From: Lewinellaceae bacterium
GTDB taxonomy: Bacteria; Bacteroidota; Bacteroidia; Chitinophagales; Saprospiraceae
NCBI GenBank assembly: GCA_016716135.1
Contig: JADJWX010000002.1
Coordinates: 852,909 to 916,908 of the forward strand
Length of the DNA stretch: 64,000 nucleotides
Direction: 5' to 3'
Positions 9,612-16,743 of this stretch are shown in pieces. The translations under genes were made by a program, and so were the position numbers. A model generated the notes under the pieces. It searched no databases. It was not told where the DNA came from and saw only the letters and a program-made list of their open reading frames with translations. The first letter of the stretch is position 1. Each line of letters begins with the position of its first letter.

Positions 9612-11808
9612 ATGAACAGTCTTCTACAAGTCCTCGCCTTGTACTTTCTGGCCTTTTCAGCCAGTGCCCAATGTCCACCTGTTTTACTGAATTGCCCCGA
9701 CGTCCCGCAAATGCTGTGTGACGAAACAAATAATAATGCGCAAATCTGGAACGAATCGTATTGGTTCGACCCGGTATATGAAATCCATGATCTGCCTGAA
9801 GGCGCTGCCGATTTGTCGCTTACCATTCTTGATGCTTGCAAAACAGGCCCCATTTCCATAAAATATCGCCTGTACCTCGACCTGGACGCCAACGGAAGCC
9901 AGGAAACGATTGTCGACAGCGATGCACTACCCGGCTGGAACAAGGTGTATTTCAGCAATGCCAACGCTGACAGTCTTAGCGGCGGCACTGCACGCAGTTT
10001 TGATGAACGCCCGGTACTGCCCGAACTGAAATACGGTTTTGCCCTGCAAACCATTTCCAACGGCGATACCACTGTTGCCGCCGTTCGCTGGAATACCCAG
10101 CAAAATCCGGGCAATTACACAGTGCCGGAACTACCGCTCGGCGCCACACACCGCATCGAGTGGACGGTAACGCAAGGCGCCGAAACCAGCACCTGCGGCT
10201 GGGATTTTATGCTGGAAGATTGCAAAAAACCGGATGTGGTTTGCGTCAATGGATTGAGTGTCAATATCATGCCAACCGCAATGGTCGTACTCTGGGATAC
10301 GGATTTTCTGTATAACATGATCGATAATATTGCCCCGGCCAACCTTTTGATAACCGGCATTCGCGTATCGGGCACTGGCACGGGCTTCCCACTTAATCCA
10401 GATGGTACTCCACAGAAATTCGTGGTTTTTGATTGCAATAGTTTAGGTACGAACCTGGTTGAACATTGGGCGCTTGACAAAGCTGGGAATGCAGACTACT
10501 GTGAGACTTATGTTATTGTTCAAGATAACCTGAGCAGCTGCCAATCACCAGGTAATGTTCCCTTGGCCTGCGTGACATTCCACTGCGACGACCAACCAAT
10601 GGATGAAGTAGCCATGAATATTGAGGGGAGTAATCCGGCGTTGCCGCCAATTACCCTTTTCCCGCCTTATCTGAACCAAACCGGTGTCGACGGGTGCTGG
10701 AGCCCTGCCGGCCTGAACCTTCCTTTGTCGTCGGATTATACCTTAGCACCTTCGCTGGACAATAACCATCTCAACGGCGTTTCCACCTTCGACCTCATCC
10801 TGATCAACAAACACATCCTGGGCACGGAGCTACTCAACAGCCCCTATAAACTCATGGCTGCCGATGCCAACAACAGCCGCTCGGTAACCACCTTCGACAT
10901 CATCGAACTGCGCAAACTCATTCTCGGCGTTTACCAGGAATTACCCAATAATTCTTCCTGGCGCTTTGTGCCGAAAGACTATGTTTTTCCTAATCCACAA
11001 AATCCCTTTCAACAGGTTATTCCGGGCCATGTACCCATCAGCGCTGCACTGCCTGGGCCGATTGAATTTATCGGCGTAAAGGTTGGCGACATCAACTGCA
11101 ACGCCGTGCCGCACAGTTTTGCCGCTCCGCCCGACGATCGGGCTGAAACCGCGCTTGCAATGCCCGATGCCCCGCTTTCGGCAGGCCAATTGCTTGAAAC
11201 CGAATTATATCTCCCCACCGAAATGGACTGGCAAGGCGTCCAGTTCGCACTGGAATTTGACCCGGAAAAATTACGCTCGAGGCGGTGCATGCCGCCGGGT
11301 TACCCGGTTTTGACGAAACAAACTTCGCCCAACCCAAGCCCGGCATCCTCACACTCAGCTGGTTCGACGACGAAGCCCGGCTACTACCCGCCGGCACCAC
11401 TGTATTGAAATTGCGCTGGCGCACAAATGCAGCACTGCGGCTCTCGGAAATACCCCGGCTTGCGCCAAACCAACTCCGCCGGAAGCGTACACCCGGGCAG
11501 ATGAAACACAAACCCTGCAACTGCTCTTCGGAAATCCGATGGATCGCGCCCAAACGGCTGTTTTTAACCCCCAGCCCAATCCAACCGGCAGCGGCGCCCG
11601 CCTTGCCGTGCAGGTGCCCGGTGTTTCCAACACCACCCTGGAACTGTTTGATCTGAACGGCCGGCTGATTTTCCAAAATCATCGGAATTTGCCGGAAGGG
11701 CTGCACTGGCTGGATTTGCCGGCGGATGCGATGCCTGAAGCCGGCGTTTATGTGTGGCGGGTGCAAGTGGGCGACACAATCGCCACGGGCCGCCTGGTGT
11801 GTTTTTAA
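9612..11808 (+). CDS. Dockerin-like T9SS surface protein, two frameshifts
   Basis: Signal peptide MNSLLQVLALYFLAFSASAQ. The body is colinear with the last ~700 residues of the giant protein at 1-4146: shared QIWNESYWFDP, DLDANGS, VVCVNGLSVNIMPTAM, SGTGTGFPLNPDGTPQK, GNADYCETYVIVQDN, then the dockerin-like pair STFDLILINKHIL and TTFDIIELRKLIL. It ends in a T9SS sorting domain (VFNPQPNPTGSG... RLVCF). Frames break near 11280 (DPEKLR to LEAVHAAG) and near 11445 (before GNTPACAKPTPPEA), each repairable by one base. Codon use is ordinary, unlike its high-bias paralog. The signal peptide and complete domain order suggest a stand-alone secreted relative rather than a fragment. Function unknown. Confidence 0.8.
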
Positions 11809-11989
11809 AACATGAGTCATCCCTCTATGTTGCTATCCAAGCGTGAAGAGCGTTTTTTGTTCTTACAGGTTATTTTTTAGGCATTTGGAGAGTATTTGGC
11901 ACAAAAGTTCTACTTGAAAGGGGCGCAATGTTCGTCCCTTTCATTTTTTTGAGGGGTTGACTTGTGTTCATAAATATGCCCAAATACTC

Positions 11990-12160
11990 TTCTATGAGCG
12001 GCCACTCAATTGCCTGAGGCCGCAAGATTCCAGATAACTTTGTTAAAACGGGAGGCCGGAGTCTGAGATTAAGCGGACTTTTTCACCTATGGTGAAATGC
12101 CGCAGGGATGACTAAGCGGTCTACTCCCGGGAGTTTATTTATGGCATTTAATGAACAACT
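11990..12160 (-). ncRNA. Candidate bridge/seeker RNA of the IS110/IS1111 element
   Basis: IS110-family transposases use an element-encoded bridge (seeker) RNA that lies in the 3' non-coding end in the IS1111 subgroup. In this stretch, downstream of the transposase on its strand, several inverted repeats occur (gcggcc..ggccgc around 11998-12024, ttcacctatggtgaa at 12082-12096, ctcccgggag at 12124-12133). At 12100-12119 a CCGC/GCGG hairpin has a 12-nt loop holding AGTCATCCC on the minus strand. The same nine bases flank the insertion (11815-11823). RNA ends are not known; the assignment is inference. Confidence 0.4.
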
Positions 12161-12174
12161 TGCTACGTAGGTTT

Positions 12175-13242
12175 TCAAGTGTTTTGGATTGGCGTATAGG
12201 GTTGCCCCGTAAGCCACACCCGGCGGATTCGATTAAGTATTTTTCTGCTAATTTTAATGATGGCATGCGGGCCATCGAAGCGTTTTCGCAATTTCAAGTA
12301 GCAAAGGCTTAGTTCACTGTCTTGTTGAATCGCTTTCCACGAACACTCAATAAGGGCACTACGCAGTCGCTTATTCCCCCGAGTAGTTCGTCGATTAGCC
12401 TGATCGGTGTCACCGCTCTTATGCGTTTGAGGCACAAGCCCCAGATAGGCACAGAGTTTATCCAGGGTTCTGAAGCGTCTCATATCGCCAATTTCAGTCA
12501 ATAACTGGATGGCTGTAAAAAATCCAACTCCTGGAACGCTACGCAGGAGTTTCATCTGCGGTTCGTAATAGTCGTTTGCAAATAACCGACGCAGTTGCTT
12601 GACGATGGTCTGTTCTCTTTGCCGCACAGCCTCATACTCATCCAGCATGGAATTCAAAACCGGGTCGTGTTGTGCTTGCTTATGAAGCCACTGGATAAAG
12701 GTTTTTGTCCAAGCCCAATCTGCCAGCACTCCTTGCGGTGGAAAGAGGCCTAAAAAATGCAAATACATTTTAATGCGCGTCATTGCCCGGCGCCGATCAC
12801 TTGCTATGGCGTAACGGCGGCGCACTAAAGACCGATCCTGTTGTTGCTGCATTGTGGGAATAAAAATACCTTTCAATTCGCCATTACGCAGCGCCCGTGC
12901 AATCTTACGACTATCCCGAACATCATCTTTGTGCTGACGCTCATGATCAGTAGTAGGAATATCTGCCGGATGCACCACGATCGTTTCAATGCCTTGTTGT
13001 ATCAGTTGTTCTTGTACCCAAAATCCACAATAACCTGCTTCGTAGGCACATAAATACTTCCCTTGAGGATAGTGCCGCTTCAAGTACTCGGATAAAGATT
13101 CCGCGCTGGGAGGCGACAGGTTGATCGTTTTTTGCTGGAAGTCGCCTATGTGAATAGTTGTACGCCAACTCTTTCGATGGACATCAATTCCAATGTAGAT
13201 TTTTTGGCCGCTGAAATCAAGTTGCCTAATTTCACTTTTCAT
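12175..13242 (-). CDS. IS110 family transposase (DEDD, RuvC-like)
   Basis: A 355-residue transposase. The N-terminal RuvC-like DEDD domain begins with YIGIDVHRKSW (first Asp). It continues through the CAYEAGYCGFW region and the HKDDVRDSRKIARAL region with the paired acidic residues. The C-terminal Transposase_20 domain has the helix-hairpin LLRSVPGVGFFTAIQLLTEI, then LCAYLGLVP, then TTRGNKRLRSALIECSW with the serine used for the covalent step. The ORF is complete and in frame, so the element may be active. Such transposases excise and insert through a circular intermediate guided by a structured RNA. Confidence 0.95.
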   Translation of the reverse strand: MKSEIRQLDFSGQKIYIGIDVHRKSWRTTIHIGDFQQKTINLSPPSAESLSEYLKRHYPQGKYLCAYEAGYCGFWVQEQLIQQGIETIVVHPADIPTTDHERQHKDDVRDSRKIARALRNGELKGIFIPTMQQQQDRSLVRRRYAIASDRRRAMTRIKMYLHFLGLFPPQGVLADWAWTKTFIQWLHKQAQHDPVLNSMLDEYEAVRQREQTIVKQLRRLFANDYYEPQMKLLRSVPGVGFFTAIQLLTEIGDMRRFRTLDKLCAYLGLVPQTHKSGDTDQANRRTTRGNKRLRSALIECSWKAIQQDSELSLCYLKLRKRFDGPHAIIKISRKILNRIRRVWLTGQPYTPIQNT

Positions 13243-13514
13243 TTTTTGCTTCGAGTTGAAAGGTTAACGATGATTTTGACACTCTAAAGTTAACTCTTCA
13301 CTCGAAGCAATTTTCATCTGCGTATTAACCCCAGGAACCTCAATGCGGCAAACATAGAGTCTGAATTTTTCCATAAAAAAGACCTCGGAGAGGTCAAATA
13401 TTTGTAGAAATGCTCCGGTTACCCGTTGCCCGACCTCGTTACCGGCGTGCAATGATTAGTTATATGTGTTTATACGGTTCAATGGAGTAAACTTGCCTAA
13501 TCATCCATCCATAG

Positions 13515-13673
13515 CGCTTGTCATGTCGGAGCGCAGCGGAGACATCTACACAAGTATACTTTGCGAGTTGTAACTAAAAAAAACGGAGATCGAAGCGTTC
13601 TTCGGCACTTTTCGAAGCATGGAACCTTTGCAGATGTCTTCCCCCGCTAGGGCGGGGTACGACATGACAAGCG
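13515..13673. repeat. Interspersed palindromic repeat family B, copy 1
   Basis: Perfect 14-bp terminal inverted repeat cgcttgtcatgtcg (13515-13528) / cgacatgacaagcg (13660-13673), with inner arms around gcgcagcggagacatcta and the partner cagatgtcttccccc. A second copy occurs at 60424-60568. No ORF of note inside. The rest of 13243-13877 is IS flank and family A sequence; a 62-codon ORF at 13264-13452 simply runs across the IS/repeat junction. Confidence 0.7.
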
Positions 13674-13877
13674 TTATGGGTATATTTCGTTTAGATACCC
13701 CTCTGATTTGCATTCCCCCCTTTATAACCTACCAACGCACGCCGGTAGAGAGGTCAAATATCCAGGTGTTAACCCCTGTACATGCGACATCTCCGAGGTC
13801 GTCGAGCGCCCTTAAATCTCTGATCTACAAATATTTGACTTCTCCGAAGTCATTTTAAAAATTCGGCATGACTCATG

Positions 13878-15242
13878 TTAGAGCTCCATCCGAATCCGCC
13901 GCTCAGCAGGCAGATAATTGTTCCAACGGCCAGGCACCACTTTCAACCAACCTAAATTCAGCCCCCGGTACCGGGCCAGCACCCAGCCTTTGCCCGGAGC
14001 GCCCGCCGGCAGGTCAAAAATTTCTTTTTTCAAAAAACGCAAAGCCTGCTCGCGCGAAAGTTCAACACCGGGCAGGGTAGGGGAGCACCAGCTGCTGAGT
14101 GCCAGGGCGTGGCCCGGAATGAAATCCCGGCCTTTGAATGTACCGGCGTACAGGCCAAACCATTTGTTTTTCAAAAACTTATCCAGAACGCGCAAATCAG
14201 GTTCAAAGGCTTCCGGGAAAGCCAGGATTTCCCCTGCCGGTGTTTGAAAAAATGCCGGTGTTGCTTCGGGCCGGAACCAGGGCGCCAACTCCGGAATTTG
14301 TTTTTTCGGCAAGGCCTGCAAGCTGCGAAACTGCGCCGATGCACCCGGATTTTGTGCGGCGCCCGCTTTTTTCGAAACAATTGATGAAAAACCTTCGCCG
14401 CGCAGGCGGTGCGGGAAAAACTGGTAGCCAAATCGGCCTTCCGCAATGCCCCATTCGGCCGGAAGGGTCAATCGTACCGGATCGAGTTCAAACTCCCGGC
14501 AAAGCCAGGCCGCATTTTCTTCATTCTCCGCCGCATTGTAGGTGCAGGTGGAGTACACCAGCAGCCCGCCGGGTTTCAGGGCGCTTACGGCCCCGCTGAG
14601 AATGCGTTTTTGCCGTGCAGCACAAAGCAGCACTTGCTCCGGCGACCATTCCGCACAGCATCCGGGTCTTTCCGAAACAACCCTTCGCCGCTGCAGGGAG
14701 CATCGGTTACTACCACGTCAAACCAATCGACCAGTCGGGCGAAATCTTCCGCTTCTGCGCTGGTAACTGCGCTACGCGGGTCGCCCCAGCGTTCCAGGTT
14801 TTCGCGCAGCCCGCTCACCCGCGAGCGGATGACCTCGTTGGAAACCACCAGGCTGCCGGGCAAGGCGGCCAGCAAAAGTGTGCTTTTGCCACCCGGCGCC
14901 GCGCACAGGTCGAGCACTTTTAAAGGCGCATCCGGCGCCAATACCTGGCGCAAGGCTTCCTGCAAAAACATGGACGAGGCTTCCTGCACGTAGTACGCTC
15001 CGGCGTGGAGCAGCGGATCAAGTGTGAAAACCGGCCGTTCCGGCAAATACCAGCCTTGCGGATGCCAGGGGACCGGGCTGGCTGCTGCGCATAACGGATC
15101 ACTGCCGGCAGGTTTTTTTGCCGGGTTTTCCCGAATGCTAACCGGTGCAGGCTCCCGGAGGGTCAGAAAGGAAGGCGGCAAATTCAGCGCCCAGCAGCTG
15201 TTGCATTTGTTGTTCGAAGGGCGGCGGGAGTACGTTTGTCAT
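13878..15242 (-). CDS. RsmF/NOL1-NOP2-sun family RNA cytosine methyltransferase, two frameshifts
   Basis: SAM-dependent RNA m5C methyltransferase. It begins MTNVLPPPFEQQMQQLLG with the family's LP..F...M..LLG..F..F opening, reads SIRENPAK, then the SAM motif LDLCAAPGGKST. The catalytic cysteines lie in TDAPCSGEG and in YSTCTYN. The C-terminus is the RsmF-type extension with a PUA-like tail (LNLGWLKVV). Frames change near 15165 (AAFL to TLREPAPV) and near 14650 (DPDAV to EWSPEQVLL). The likely start is ATG 15242. All catalytic elements are kept, so indel errors are favoured over inactivation. Target is probably 16S rRNA, by family. Confidence 0.85.
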
Positions 15243-15448
15243 GGCTGGAAAATGGCTGGCAGCGTAAATGTACCACGACGCGCGCAGATTTGCCCGAATC
15301 GCCGGAATGCCCGATCGAGCCTGCCGGAGTGTCTCACGAGGGACAACGGGCGGGCAAAAACCTGTAAACCGGAAAAACCTGAAAATCGTATCTATTTTTA
15401 CACCGTTCAACAGAATTCAGCGCTCGTCTATTTACGGAGATTTCAACT

Positions 15449-15952
15449 ATGAAAGCAGATATCGCCTTGCTGGCTATTATACAACAGATCAATCAGGTCA
15501 TCGTACAATTAACTGCGGAAGACTATCAAAAACAATTGGCAGAATTTGAAGGCAATTCCCTGGGGCAACACTTTCGGCACATTCTGGAGTTTTTTCAATG
15601 CCTTGAAAATGGTGTTCAAGCAGGAACGGTAGACTATGCTGCCCGCAACCGGAATCCGATATTCGAAAGCCGTCCGGATATCGCTACTACCGCGTTTGAA
15701 GCGTTTGCGCACACGCTTCCAACATTTGATATGCAAGCGCCAGTGTCAGTACGGGCTGAGTTTGGCAGCGATGAACGGCCTTGTTACGAAAGCACGGTCG
15801 GGCGCGAACTGCTTTTCGTATACGATCATGCTATCCACCACCTGGCCATCATCAAAATTGGGTTGGTATGCCAGTTTCGCCATGTGAAAGCAGCAAAGGA
15901 CCTGGGGGTGTCGCCTTCTACGATTAAGGCGCGGACGAAAATGGAAAACTGA
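15449..15952 (+). CDS. DinB family protein (putative metal-dependent enzyme)
   Basis: A 167-residue four-helix DinB/YfiT-like protein. The metal-binding histidines of the family lie in LGQHFRHILEFF and in YDHAIHHLAIIKIG. Such proteins include thiol transferases that use bacillithiol or mycothiol, but most are uncharacterised, so no reaction is assigned. The start ATG is preceded by a clear purine-rich ggag 9-12 nt upstream, unusual for Bacteroidota. It is divergent from the RsmF-like gene (206-bp gap) and converges with the phosphopantetheinyl transferase gene. Confidence 0.8.
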   Translation: MKADIALLAIIQQINQVIVQLTAEDYQKQLAEFEGNSLGQHFRHILEFFQCLENGVQAGTVDYAARNRNPIFESRPDIATTAFEAFAHTLPTFDMQAPVSVRAEFGSDERPCYESTVGRELLFVYDHAIHHLAIIKIGLVCQFRHVKAAKDLGVSPSTIKARTKMEN

Positions 15953-15974
15953 GTTTTTCCGGCATGCACCGGCA

Positions 15975-16670
15975 TTATTTTGGCGTGCAGACCGTCCAGA
16001 CAAACGCACCGCCGGAGTTATCCGGGAGATCCGTTTTTTCAAAATACAGGTGAAATGCCTGGCGAAAATCGTCCTTGCTGATCCACCCCGTCGTTTCGGC
16101 GTAATAACTTTTCCATTCAAAAGGATCAAGGCGCAGGTGTCCTCTGAAGTCCAGTTCCTTCAGGCCATAGGCTTTGTACAGACTTTCCTTGGCCGTCCAA
16201 AACACGTGCATGAGGTCAAACTGTTGGTGGGGATTGAATTGCTGGAGAAAGGCGGCTTCCTCCCGGTGCAGGAATTTGCCGGCCAGCCGGGGCATTTTAC
16301 TCACCAGAACCTGTAAATCACAACCACAAATCTGGTTGGCCAGCATAGCGCCCACCGTGCCGTGCGAATGGCTAAGCGAGCAGTGCAGTTCCGGCCGGTG
16401 CAGAAAAAAGGGTTTGGCAAACGCGTTTTTGCCGAGCGGCAAACGCACATTGGCGCCGGTGAGCAGATGCAACAACCAGCGCCCGGCCAACCACTCCAGC
16501 CGGCGAATCCCCTTGTACCGGTCGAGGTCGGCCGCTTCATCGGGGGTGAGCGGAAGGTCCTGGCGAAAGTAGGTTTCGTCTTCCGTAATTTGCCAGGTGC
16601 CGAAACGGAGCGCCTTGCCTGAATCGGCATCGCCGTTGAATGCAATATGTCGGGTGAAAAGCAGCGGCAT
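15975..16670 (-). CDS. 4'-phosphopantetheinyl transferase superfamily protein
   Basis: Sfp/Gsp-type enzyme that would move phosphopantetheine from CoA to a carrier-protein serine. Visible are the RR(L)EWLAGRW(L)L segment, CSLSHSHGTVGAML (the usual SLSHS.. motif) and FWTAKESLYKAYG (the W..KEA..K motif with the Mg-binding Glu). The middle motif, normally G(I/V)D(I/V)E, reads GCDLQ: the Asp is kept but the second acidic residue is Gln. ATG 16670 (MPLLFTRHIAFN) gives a normal ~231-residue protein; the longer frame is not conserved. No carrier protein or synthase lies nearby. Confidence 0.82.
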   Translation of the reverse strand: MPLLFTRHIAFNGDADSGKALRFGTWQITEDETYFRQDLPLTPDEAADLDRYKGIRRLEWLAGRWLLHLLTGANVRLPLGKNAFAKPFFLHRPELHCSLSHSHGTVGAMLANQICGCDLQVLVSKMPRLAGKFLHREEAAFLQQFNPHQQFDLMHVFWTAKESLYKAYGLKELDFRGHLRLDPFEWKSYYAETTGWISKDDFRQAFHLYFEKTDLPDNSGGAFVWTVCTPK

Positions 16671-16699
16671 AACCGCAAATATGCGGCAAAAAGCAGGAA

Positions 16700-16732
16700 A
16701 CTCGTCCTGCGGCTTCAAGCCGCAGGACGAGT
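16700..16732. repeat. 33-nt hairpin, repeat family D copy 1
   Basis: A perfect 16-bp stem with a single-base loop, actcgtcctgcggctt-c-aagccgcaggacgagt, between the M4 peptidase stop and the phosphopantetheinyl transferase start. There is no T-run. Copy 2 at 43928-43960 has the same structure with two compensatory pair changes. Confidence 0.75.
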
Positions 16733-16743
16733 AAGCCAAAATT

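Larger units (their letters stand above)
11824..13362 (-). mobile_element. IS110/IS1111-type insertion sequence inside repeat family A
   Basis: Boundaries are deduced by comparison with the uninterrupted family A copy, whose sequence AAAAATTC/GGGATGACTC (minus orientation) is split here. The element is about 1.54 kb and carries one DEDD transposase. Short inverted repeats TCTATGTT (11824-11831) and AACATAGA (13351-13358) lie at one tip and about 4 bp inside the other, as in the IS1111 subgroup. The non-coding part is about 350 bp downstream of the transposase and only about 120 bp upstream, again like IS1111. No long target duplication is seen, as expected for the family. Confidence 0.75.
11814..13874. 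repeat. Interspersed palindromic element family A, copy 1, interrupted
   Basis: The left end gagtcatccc (11814-11823) and the sequence from gaatttttccataaaaaag (13363) to aaattcggcatgactc (13874) together reconstruct the intact element at 47771-47984. Shared inner blocks are gacctcggagaggtcaaata, atttgtagaaat, tcaaatatccagg, catgcgac, and the ttaaatc..tgatctacaa stretch. This copy is split by the IS element (11824-13362). It also holds about 290 extra bp (roughly 13455-13735) that include repeat family B. It fills the whole space between the stops of the flanking genes. Confidence 0.75.

Noticed and set aside
1..11808. Reading frameshifted genes as pseudogenes
   Set aside because: Each break needs one base and keeps conserved sequence on both sides, and similar breaks occur in ordinary housekeeping enzymes; sequencing indels explain them more simply.
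13264..13452. A 62-codon ORF as a small gene
   Set aside because: It runs across the junction between the IS end and repeat family A, with no domain or separate start signal.
13380..13870. CRISPR array suggested by recurring gacctcggagaggtc and caaatatttgtag blocks
   Set aside because: Units are not evenly spaced, occur in both orientations within palindromes, and have no spacer set or cas genes; they belong to a palindromic interspersed element.
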